Assembly (NCBI GenBank): GCA_964492105.1
Contig: CAZBJB010000048.1
Span: 1-10,448, forward strand
DNA from: JAUZQZ01 sp964492105
GTDB taxonomy: Bacteria; Pseudomonadota; Zetaproteobacteria; Mariprofundales; Mariprofundaceae
Direction: 5' to 3'
DNA length: 10,448 nt
The notes under the pieces were generated by a model, which was not told where the DNA came from, searched no databases, and saw only the letters and a program-made list of their open reading frames with translations. Positions 4,016 through 10,448 of this stretch are shown piece after piece. The position numbers and the translations under genes are program-made. Within the stretch, counting starts at the first letter, position 1. Every line of letters begins with the position of its first letter.

Positions 4016-6211
4016 TTATTCGGAACTCCCGGTTTTCCTCCTGATGGCTTCAAACCAGTCACGGTTACTGTCATCCAGCAACATTTTTGCCTCCGCCAGG
4101 AATTCAGTTGCCTTGGTTGCGTCTCCCCTGTGCTGCGCGACATCCGCAAGACCGAGCAGTGCATCACCCCGTGTGTTTTCTACATTCACAGCGGCCTTGA
4201 AGGAAGATTCAGCCTCATCCAGTGCTCCTTCAGCCAGCAGGCTGCGTGCCTTATCAATATAGAGCGAATTTGGTGTTATCCCCGTATCCGGTATGGTTAT
4301 CAGGTCATCCAGTTCCATGGATCCAAATTCGGTATCAGGTATCCCCCCGGCTTCATCCTTATCCGCCAGGGCAGTGTCCGCTTCAAACGCCTGCAATTCT
4401 TCACCGGTCAAGGCTTCGTGTCCGGCTTCAATGGTTGCCTGCAATGCCGTCTGATCGCCCTTCGACCGAAGGGTCCGGATCAATGCTATGTATGCTTCGG
4501 CATGATCCGGATGTTGTTTAATCGCCATCCTCATCTGATCAATGGCCTCATCTTCCATTCCATAACGGAGGTAAATATCGGCTTCGGCCATATAGTCTAC
4601 AGTGGGTTCCGGCGGCGGGTCGGAAACCCCCTCCCGAGACGTCTCCGCTTTAGTCGTATCGGGTTCCATCAGCCTTGGTGTGTTATCCGGAGGGACATCT
4701 TCAGCCTCCCGTGTATTGGTTTGTATGGTTGCCCGATCTGATCTTTCAGCGACGGACACCTGCTGTGCAAGCTCCTCAAACCTGTGTACTTCATCTTCAT
4801 GAGGGGGCGTAACCGTGGTAGCATTCGCGGATGTTAAAGCTACGGCAGGATGTGGACGTTCGCGCCTCAGTAAATAGCCCAGACTCGCCAGCAACAGTAT
4901 GACCAGGCTACCAAGCAGATAGGTCGGCCATCGAGGTACCCCGCCACTGGATTGCGCTGCCTGCCGACTCCGATCCAGTTCAGCCTGCAAGCGGGCCAGG
5001 CTGAATTCCAGCCGTTTGATGCGCGCATTGGCGGCAAGAATACCGGCGCTGGCGAGCTTATCTGACAGTGCACTAATCTTGTCGTCAGCGGTCTTGATAT
5101 CTTCCTGCAAGAGGGTGTTTTCCTGCTGTAGTGCACCCAGTTTCGCCTGTTGCGTAGCATTCAGCGCTGCCGTTTCCGGTACCCCTGCTGTCGTTCGTGC
5201 TCCGGTTTCAGCAGGTTGGCCAGTCCGTGTTTCCGCGCCCGGTCTTTCTCTGCTTTCCGTACCGGAGGCGCGGGATGAAACAACGCCGATGGCCATCTTA
5301 CTCATACGCACACGCGTTTTATAGCGATGCTGCTGCGCCTCGGCGATTGCCGTATAGCGATGTTGTTTCTTTAATGCATTCCAGACCCGGTTATGCATGG
5401 CCAGCAGTTTGCTGGCCTCGGCAGGCGTCAATTTTTCTACTTCGCTGGCTTTCGGCACATCCAGCCATGTTCCGGCATTAATCAAATTGACATTTCCCTG
5501 ATTAAATTTTTTCCTGTTTTTGTTGAACAGGGCCATCATCACCTGCGGTAAGGTATAGCGCGCATCCACACGCAGACGGAGAGCGACGGTTCTGATGGTA
5601 TCTCCATAAACCATTGGCCCATAACGCCCGGTTCGCGCCCAGCCGTCATAAGGCTTAAAAGCGGGCTTCGCGATCCTCTCAGCTTCGGTTTTCGCTGTAG
5701 AATGCGCGGCCATAACAGGCATTCCCGGCTGGATAGTTCGTCCTGTACTCACCTGCGAATGCACCGTGGAAACTTCCGGTAACGTCCTGATCCGAACAGG
5801 TTTTACCCGTAGCAAGTTGAGAAAAACAGGATATTTCTTGAATTGAGTCGCATAGCCGTGGCGTACTTTCAATATCAGATTAAAGAACGGTGCATCCATT
5901 ACGGAATCAGAAGACAGCTCCACGCGGGCGCCACGGGAATCATGTTTTACATCAGAACGAATCGCATTCAGCGCGGGATCGCGGTACACCTCCAGGATAC
6001 GATACTCGGCAGGTGAAGCCAGGGTGACGAACACACTGGAAATATGTTCATTTGCTTCCAGTTGCATCGGAATTTTGGCAGCAAACATCTCACCCAGATG
6101 ACTGGTCACCTTTATTTTCCCCAAGGCCACGGCACGGGCCAGGACAATACCCAACATGAAGCATACGATAAACATGAAAAGCCCGATCAGCCTCCGTATC
6201 CAGCGATCCAT
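4016..6211 (-). CDS. fimV: FimV-like inner-membrane protein (LysM-like, coiled coil, TPR)
   Basis: This 731-residue protein has FimV architecture. There is an N-terminal signal or anchor helix (6-29, possible cleavage near ARA). GKIKVTSHLGEMFAAKIPMQL (31-51) opens the conserved periplasmic FimV core. A LysM-like peptidoglycan-binding module follows at about 199-254 (YGDTIRTVALRLR through LINAGTWLDVP). Then come a coiled coil (352-420), a second membrane helix (428-449) followed by RRER, an acidic linker, and cytoplasmic TPR units at about 540-600 and 650-712. FimV family proteins organise the cell pole and support type IV pilus assembly and cyclic-AMP signalling. The asd-fimV-truA order supports orthology. 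The protein is shorter than the ~900-residue Pseudomonas form, mainly in the acidic linker. I chose the ATG at 6211 because GGAG lies 9 nt upstream; the ATG at 6226 is also possible. The frame open to 6322 runs into asd and is not used. Confidence 0.88.
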   Translation of the reverse strand: MDRWIRRLIGLFMFIVCFMLGIVLARAVALGKIKVTSHLGEMFAAKIPMQLEANEHISSVFVTLASPAEYRILEVYRDPALNAIRSDVKHDSRGARVELSSDSVMDAPFFNLILKVRHGYATQFKKYPVFLNLLRVKPVRIRTLPEVSTVHSQVSTGRTIQPGMPVMAAHSTAKTEAERIAKPAFKPYDGWARTGRYGPMVYGDTIRTVALRLRVDARYTLPQVMMALFNKNRKKFNQGNVNLINAGTWLDVPKASEVEKLTPAEASKLLAMHNRVWNALKKQHRYTAIAEAQQHRYKTRVRMSKMAIGVVSSRASGTESRERPGAETRTGQPAETGARTTAGVPETAALNATQQAKLGALQQENTLLQEDIKTADDKISALSDKLASAGILAANARIKRLEFSLARLQAELDRSRQAAQSSGGVPRWPTYLLGSLVILLLASLGYLLRRERPHPAVALTSANATTVTPPHEDEVHRFEELAQQVSVAERSDRATIQTNTREAEDVPPDNTPRLMEPDTTKAETSREGVSDPPPEPTVDYMAEADIYLRYGMEDEAIDQMRMAIKQHPDHAEAYIALIRTLRSKGDQTALQATIEAGHEALTGEELQAFEADTALADKDEAGGIPDTEFGSMELDDLITIPDTGITPNSLYIDKARSLLAEGALDEAESSFKAAVNVENTRGDALLGLADVAQHRGDATKATEFLAEAKMLLDDSNRDWFEAIRRKTGSSE

Positions 6212-6287
6212 ACCCATCTTCTCCATTTGATCTCGCCTGTTCCAGCCTGGACTACCCGAATCCAATGCTACAGGACGCCCGTGCGGG

Positions 6288-7313
6288 CTAGCGGACAAGA
6301 ATTTCCGCAATTTGAACTGCATTTAGCGCAGCACCTTTACGTACATTATCGGCGACAATCCATAAATGTAAAGAATTCGGGCAGGAAGGATCATCACGAA
6401 TGCGCCCGACCCAAACCGGATCAGTACCCGCCACATCACTGGCCAACGGATAAGTTTCGGCAGCGGGATCGTCGACCACACGGATGCCATCGGTTCGCGC
6501 CAGGATATTTCGTGCATAATCCGCTGTCATGGCGCCCTCAAAGGTAAGGTTGACAGCTTCCGAATGGCCGTAGAACACGGGCACGCGCACCGTGGTCGCG
6601 GTCACGGCAATGTCCGCATCCATAATTTTGCACGTCTCATCCATCATCTTGTGTTCCTCTCTGGTATAACCATCGTCAAGGAACACATCAATATGCGGAA
6701 TGACATTGAAGGCGATGCGTGCCGGCAATACATGAACCTCGGCTTTATTGCCTGAAAGAAGATTGCGCGTCTGCATGGCCAGTTCCTCAATGGCTCGCCC
6801 GCCGGCGCCGGATACCGCCTGATAGGTGGAAACCACCACACGCTTGACAGGAACTGTATCGTGCAACGGTTTTAAGGCCACGACCATCTGAATGGTCGAG
6901 CAGTTCGGATTGGCAATGATGTGATTTTCCTTAGCCATTTCCAATGCCTGCGGGTTGACCTCCGGTACCACCAGACAGACATCATCATGCATCCGCCATG
7001 CGCTGGAATTATCAATCACATAACACCCGGATTCGGCAAAACGCGGCGCATGTGCTTCCGACGCACCACCACCGGCTGAAAACAGCGCAATGTCCAGACC
7101 TGGCGGATCAAAATCCGCCAGGTCTTGCACTACATATTCCCTGCCCCTGAACTCAATCGTTGAGCCCGCGCTGCGACTGGAAGCCAGCGGCACAAGATCG
7201 CCGACAGGGAAGTCGCGTTCGGCCAGAATTTTGAGCATGGTCTGACCCACCGCGCCGGTCGCGCCGACCACGGCAATGTTATAAGCATCTTTATGGGGAA
7301 GGAATTCGTTCAT
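6288..7313 (-). CDS. asd: Aspartate-semialdehyde dehydrogenase
   Basis: This enzyme uses NADPH to reduce aspartyl phosphate to aspartate semialdehyde, the branch point to lysine/diaminopimelate, threonine and methionine. The 341-residue product shows the nucleotide-binding VVGATGAVG (15-23), LASSRSAG (43-50), DNSSAWRM (101-108), the catalytic cysteine C138 in NPNCSTIQ, and the catalytic histidine H250 in RVPVFYGHSEAVNL, with a normal C-terminus (VADNVRKGAALNAVQIAE). I chose the ATG at 7313 because it overlaps the leuB stop as ATGA and gives the normal family length; an upstream in-frame ATG at 7340 lies inside leuB. Translation is probably coupled to leuB, because no strong ribosome binding site is seen. 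The leuB-asd pair is a common arrangement. Confidence 0.97.
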   Translation of the reverse strand: MNEFLPHKDAYNIAVVGATGAVGQTMLKILAERDFPVGDLVPLASSRSAGSTIEFRGREYVVQDLADFDPPGLDIALFSAGGGASEAHAPRFAESGCYVIDNSSAWRMHDDVCLVVPEVNPQALEMAKENHIIANPNCSTIQMVVALKPLHDTVPVKRVVVSTYQAVSGAGGRAIEELAMQTRNLLSGNKAEVHVLPARIAFNVIPHIDVFLDDGYTREEHKMMDETCKIMDADIAVTATTVRVPVFYGHSEAVNLTFEGAMTADYARNILARTDGIRVVDDPAAETYPLASDVAGTDPVWVGRIRDDPSCPNSLHLWIVADNVRKGAALNAVQIAEILVR

Positions 7314-8389
7314 GCCATCATGCGGGCCAGTTTCCCGCACACCACGTCACCCATCTCCGAACAGGAAACCGTTCGGCTGCCACCCGCCAGATCGAACGTG
7401 CGTACGCCGTCATCCAGTGCAGCTTCGACCGCGGCATCCACTGCGCTGGCCAGATCACTGCGATTCAGTGTGTATTTCAACATCATGGATACGGACAAAA
7501 TCATCGCCAGGGGGTTGGCCCTGTTCCGGCCCGCGATATCCGGCGCGGAACCATGAATCGGCTCATACATCGCATGCGCCTGACCGATGGATGCGGAAGG
7601 CAGCATGCCAATGGATCCGGTCAGCATCGAAGCCTCGTCCGACAAAATATCTCCGAACAGATTGGATGTGAGGATGACATCAAATTGCTTCGGATTGCGA
7701 ATCAGCTGCATCGCCGCGTTATCCACATACATATGCGACAATTCAATATCGGAAAAGTCGTCATGCACGTGACAAACGATTTCACGCCAAAATTCGGATA
7801 CATCAAGCACATTGGCCTTATCCACGTTACAAACTTTTCCTCCTCGCAGACGCGCCGCTTCAAACGCTATGCGGGCGATACGTTGCACCTCGCCCTCGGT
7901 ATAGCTCATCGTGTTGACGCCCTTGCGTTCGCCATGCTCTTCAATAATACCGCGTGGTTGACCGAAATACACACCACCCACCAGTTCCCGAACCACCATC
8001 ATATCCACACCGTCAATGACTTCCGGTTTTAACGTGGAAGCATCCGGTAACTGCCTGTGCACCTTGACAGGGCGATAATTGGCGAACAGGCCCAGGTCGG
8101 CACGAATCCCAAGCAAGCCCGACTCCGGTCTGAACGGCCTGTCGAGCGATGCCCACTGCGGACCTCCGACCGCGCCCAGCAGCACTGCATCCGCCTCGCG
8201 TGACAGTATTCGCGTGGCTTCGGGGTAGGGATCGCCGCTGGCATCATAACCCGCGCCGCCAATAGTAGCTATGTCCCACTCGGCGTCCAGACCGTATTCG
8301 GAATTAAGCACTTTCAACACCTTGAGTGCCTCGCGCACAATTTCCGGCCCGATTCCGTCGCCCGGCAATACCGCGATTTTCACTGTCAT
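7310..8389 (-). CDS. leuB: 3-isopropylmalate dehydrogenase
   Basis: LeuB oxidises and decarboxylates 3-isopropylmalate with NAD+ in leucine synthesis. The 359-residue protein is full length. It has the N-terminal KIAVLPGDGIGPEI (4-17), catalytic Y141 in GGVYFGQPRG, K191 in NVDKANVL, and metal-binding aspartates at about D223, D247 and D251 in SNLFGDILSDEASML. The NAD-site loop MYEPIHGSAPDIAGRNRANP (274-293) points to NAD rather than NADP. An AAGGAG ribosome binding site lies 5 nt before the ATG, within the last codons of nrdR; the nrdR stop is only 2 bp upstream. leuC and leuD are not in the window. Its place between nrdR and asd suggests co-transcription. Confidence 0.98.
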   Translation of the reverse strand: MTVKIAVLPGDGIGPEIVREALKVLKVLNSEYGLDAEWDIATIGGAGYDASGDPYPEATRILSREADAVLLGAVGGPQWASLDRPFRPESGLLGIRADLGLFANYRPVKVHRQLPDASTLKPEVIDGVDMMVVRELVGGVYFGQPRGIIEEHGERKGVNTMSYTEGEVQRIARIAFEAARLRGGKVCNVDKANVLDVSEFWREIVCHVHDDFSDIELSHMYVDNAAMQLIRNPKQFDVILTSNLFGDILSDEASMLTGSIGMLPSASIGQAHAMYEPIHGSAPDIAGRNRANPLAMILSVSMMLKYTLNRSDLASAVDAAVEAALDDGVRTFDLAGGSRTVSCSEMGDVVCGKLARMMA

Positions 8390-8391
8390 GG

Positions 8392-8850
8392 CTACTCCTT
8401 ACGCTCCATCGCATTCTTCACCGCCGCCAGAAACTCATCCACATCCTTGAATTCCCGATATACGGATGCAAAGCGAATGTAGGCCACGCCATCGAGTTGC
8501 CTCAACTGTTCCATGACCAGATTCCCGACATCCACCGCCGGAATCTCCGGCTCACCCAGTTCCTGTACCGAGCGTACAATCGCCTGCACACCCTGTTCCA
8601 GTGCATCGGCTGAAACGGGGCGTTTTTCCAACGATTTTTGCATGCCTGAACGAACTTTCCCGGTATAAAATGCTTGCCGCGCACCATCCTTCTTGATCAC
8701 CATGGGCAAGCGCAATTCCGCACGCTCATAGGTGGAAAACCGTTTATTACACACTTCACATTCGCGTCTGCGCCGAACTGCGGCACCATCCTCCACGACA
8801 CGCGAATCAATGACGCGCGTATCATCGTTAGCGCAAAATGGACAATGCAT
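8392..8850 (-). CDS. nrdR: Transcriptional repressor NrdR
   Basis: NrdR represses ribonucleotide reductase genes in response to ATP/dATP state. The 152-residue product is typical in length. The N-terminal zinc ribbon has C3, C6, C31 and C34 (MHCPFC and CEVCNKRF), with the DSR and arginine-rich RRRREC segment between them. The ATP-cone domain follows from about residue 50 (VIKKDGARQAFYTGKVRSGM) to about 140. The start is fixed by MHCPFC. It begins 3 bp after the glyA stop and ends 2 bp before leuB, so it is embedded in a polycistronic message. The glyA-nrdR neighbourhood is common in Gammaproteobacteria; there ribD often follows, whereas leuB does here. No ribonucleotide reductase gene is in view. 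Confidence 0.98.
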   Translation of the reverse strand: MHCPFCANDDTRVIDSRVVEDGAAVRRRRECEVCNKRFSTYERAELRLPMVIKKDGARQAFYTGKVRSGMQKSLEKRPVSADALEQGVQAIVRSVQELGEPEIPAVDVGNLVMEQLRQLDGVAYIRFASVYREFKDVDEFLAAVKNAMERKE

Positions 8851-8853
8851 ACA

Positions 8854-10110
8854 TCAGCCGTAGATCGGAAAGCGGTCCGTCAGGGCGCGTACCGTGGTCG
8901 CCACCGCGTTCCGAACCCCTGCATCTTCCGGTGCTGCCAGCACCTTCAGAATCATTTCACCGATCCGCACGCTTTCCGTTTCCCGCATACCGCGCGTGGT
9001 CACCGCCGCCGTACCAATGCGGATACCGCTGGTGACGAACGGCGATTCCGGGTCAAACGGAATCGTATTCTTGTTGACGGTAATACCCGCTCCCTCCAGC
9101 GCCGCTTCGGCCACCTTGCCGGTCAACCCCTGGGGCCGTACATCCACGCGGAACATATGGCAATCGGTACCACCGGAAACGATACGCAGACCCCCATCAG
9201 CCAGCGTTTTCGCCAGCACACGCGCATTGGCAATAATCTGTCTCTGATCGGCTTTGAACTGCTCGCCCAGCGCTTCGCCGAAGGCCACCGCCTTGGCGGC
9301 AATCACATGCATCAACGGGCCGCCCTGAATGCCGGGAAAAATGCACGAATCTATTTTTCTGGCCAGTGCGTCGTTATCGGTGAGAATCATACCACCGCGT
9401 GGGCCGCGCAGGGTCTTGTGCGTCGTCGTCGTCATCATATGTGCGTGTTCCACCGGGCTCGGGTACGCGCCGGCGGCAATCAAACCGGCGTAATGCGCCA
9501 TATCCACCATCAGATATGCACCAACGGAATCGGCGATTGTACGCATACGCGCAAAATCAATCGACCGTTCATAGGCGGAAGCACCACCAACAATAATCCG
9601 TGGCTTATGCTCACTGGCCAGTTGCTGCATGGCATCGTAATCAATCAGTTCGTTGTCTTCGCGTACGCCATAGGCCACCACATGATACAACCGACCGGAG
9701 AAATTGACCGGGGATCCGTGCGTCAGGTGCCCGCCATGTGACAAATTCATACCCATGATAGTGTCGCCGGGGTTGAGCACCGCCATATATACCGCCATAT
9801 TGGCCTGTGAGCCGGAATGCGGCTGTACATTGGCGTGCTTGACGCCAAACAGTGCCCTGGCACGTTCCTGTGCCAGGGCCTCGACCTTGTCCACATGCTC
9901 ACAGCCACCGTAATAACGCCGCCCGGGATAACCCTCGGCATATTTGTTGGTCATCACCGATCCCTGTGCCTGCAGAACCGCGTTCGATACAATATTTTCG
10001 CTGGCAATCAGTTCCAGTGTGTGCTGCTGGCGGCCCAGTTCGGCGGCGATGGCGGCAGCCACCGGCACGTCAGACAATGTCGTATGAAAAAAATCGAAAC
10101 GATCGGACAT
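8854..10110 (-). CDS. glyA: Serine hydroxymethyltransferase
   Basis: GlyA is a PLP enzyme that interconverts serine and glycine while loading one-carbon units onto tetrahydrofolate. The 418-residue product has the normal length. Visible family segments are LELIASENIVS (32-42), NKYAEGYPGRRYYGGCEHVD (55-74), the cofactor-contacting D203 and H206 in MVDMAHYAGL, and the PLP lysine K232 in TTTTHKTLRGPRGG. A GGGGAG ribosome binding site is 8-9 nt before the ATG. It is the first gene after the rplS terminator, so a promoter is expected between 10111 and 10160. A weak TTGTTT/TATTTA pair with 16-bp spacing is possible there, but I do not rank it as a feature. It probably heads the glyA-nrdR-leuB-asd run. 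Confidence 0.98.
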   Translation of the reverse strand: MSDRFDFFHTTLSDVPVAAAIAAELGRQQHTLELIASENIVSNAVLQAQGSVMTNKYAEGYPGRRYYGGCEHVDKVEALAQERARALFGVKHANVQPHSGSQANMAVYMAVLNPGDTIMGMNLSHGGHLTHGSPVNFSGRLYHVVAYGVREDNELIDYDAMQQLASEHKPRIIVGGASAYERSIDFARMRTIADSVGAYLMVDMAHYAGLIAAGAYPSPVEHAHMMTTTTHKTLRGPRGGMILTDNDALARKIDSCIFPGIQGGPLMHVIAAKAVAFGEALGEQFKADQRQIIANARVLAKTLADGGLRIVSGGTDCHMFRVDVRPQGLTGKVAEAALEGAGITVNKNTIPFDPESPFVTSGIRIGTAAVTTRGMRETESVRIGEMILKVLAAPEDAGVRNAVATTVRALTDRFPIYG

Positions 10111-10152
10111 TAATGGACTCCCCTGTTATAAATATCGTCTTTCCCAACTGAA

Positions 10153-10184
10153 ACAACAAAGGGCCCGTACGGGCCCTTTGTTGT
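10153..10184 (-). terminator. Intrinsic terminator after rplS (perfect 32-nt palindrome)
   Basis: The two 16-base halves are exact reverse complements. The stem has a G/C-rich centre (gggccc on each side) closing on gtac, with an A-rich start and a T-rich end (ctttgttgttt on the minus strand). It lies 73 bp after the rplS stop and about 40 bp before glyA. The symmetry means it could also stop transcription from the opposite direction. Confidence 0.85.
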
Positions 10185-10257
10185 GATGGTCTGCCCCATA
10201 AATTCACGGACCATCGGTGGGTTCTGACGGGACAAGGCACCAGCAAGCGGTGTCGGA

Positions 10258-10448
10258 TCAGACACGGCGCTCGCGAATACGCGCGGCCTTGCCGCGCAAC
10301 GCTCGCAGATAGTAGAGCTTGGCTCGACGCACATGCCCATGACGCACGACCTTGATGCTCTCCAACATCGGCGAATGAAGCGGAAATATGCGTTCTACGC
10401 CGACACCATTGGAAATCTTGCGTACCGTGAAGCTGCTGGAAATACCCT
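10258..10448 (-). CDS. rplS: 50S ribosomal protein L19, C-terminal part
   Basis: The minus strand from the window edge encodes 62 residues plus a stop. They begin GISSSFTVRKISNGVGVERI and continue through FPLHSPMLESIKVV, RHGHVRRAKLYYLR and ALRGKAARIRERRV. This is the conserved C-terminal half of L19, a protein at the interface of the ribosomal subunits. The N-terminal half lies beyond the window. It is normally the last gene of the rpsP-rimM-trmD-rplS operon, and the terminator downstream fits that position. A different minus-strand frame over the same DNA (10110-10340) is a shadow. Confidence 0.96.
   Translation of the reverse strand, partial: GISSSFTVRKISNGVGVERIFPLHSPMLESIKVVRHGHVRRAKLYYLRALRGKAARIRERRV

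Noticed and set aside
4130..4741. 203-codon plus-strand frame
   Set aside because: It is antisense to the TPR region of fimV with no recognisable domain.
6277..6288. Short GC palindrome at the asd stop as a terminator
   Set aside because: The stem is only 4-5 bp and no T-run follows, so a transcriptional stop before fimV is not supported.
8674..9741. 355-codon plus-strand frame
   Set aside because: It lies antisense across glyA and nrdR, which have complete, conserved protein families; its translation is His/Arg/Thr-rich shadow sequence.
10110..10340. 76-codon minus-strand frame over the terminator
   Set aside because: It is out of phase with rplS, reads through the palindrome terminator, and has no family features.
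1..10448. CRISPR arrays, tRNA genes or riboswitches
   Set aside because: I saw no regularly spaced repeat array, tRNA cloverleaf or recognised riboswitch aptamer on either strand by eye.

Overview
The window looks like a chromosomal segment of a Gram-negative proteobacterium. The main clue is the gene order leuB-asd-fimV-truA, which is typical of Gammaproteobacteria and some neighbouring lineages. FimV, an inner-membrane polar/type IV pilus assembly protein, and the adjacent glyA-nrdR pair fit the same picture. The sequence alone does not fix genus or class; a zetaproteobacterial or similar origin is also possible.

Region 1 (1 to about 690) is mobile-element debris. It starts inside an IS21-family istB helper gene, runs through the right end of that element (two exact 20-bp repeats at 504-523 and 528-547), and ends in what looks like the first ~21 codons of a tyrosine recombinase/integrase gene on the minus strand, cut by the IS. 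A long imperfect hairpin (622-683) precedes the recombinase start and covers its ribosome binding site.

Region 2 (811-2706, minus strand) is a compact four-gene unit read tetR, doxX, tandem-CDGSH iron-sulfur protein, class I SAM methyltransferase. tetR and doxX overlap at ATGA, the CDGSH gene and methyltransferase overlap at TAATG, and doxX and CDGSH are 26 bp apart. A candidate promoter and AT-rich inverted repeats lie at the tetR start. The combination suggests a repressor-controlled redox, thiol or toxic-compound response whose inducer and substrate are unknown. It is the most interesting system in the window.

Region 3 (2707-4015) holds truA, bracketed by two direct copies of a diverged ~52-bp repeat (2802-2853 and 3848-3900), with a hairpin next to the first copy.

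Region 4 (4016-10110, minus strand) is a tightly packed housekeeping run read glyA, nrdR, leuB, asd, fimV. It covers serine/glycine and one-carbon metabolism, ribonucleotide reductase regulation, leucine synthesis, the aspartate pathway, and polar organisation. Gaps are 3 and 2 bp, followed by an ATGA overlap and a 61-76 bp gap before fimV.

Region 5 (10153 to the end) contains a perfect 32-nt palindrome acting as a terminator and the 3' part of rplS (ribosomal protein L19), which runs off the window. Every complete, confidently called gene is on the minus strand; only the truncated istB is on the plus strand.
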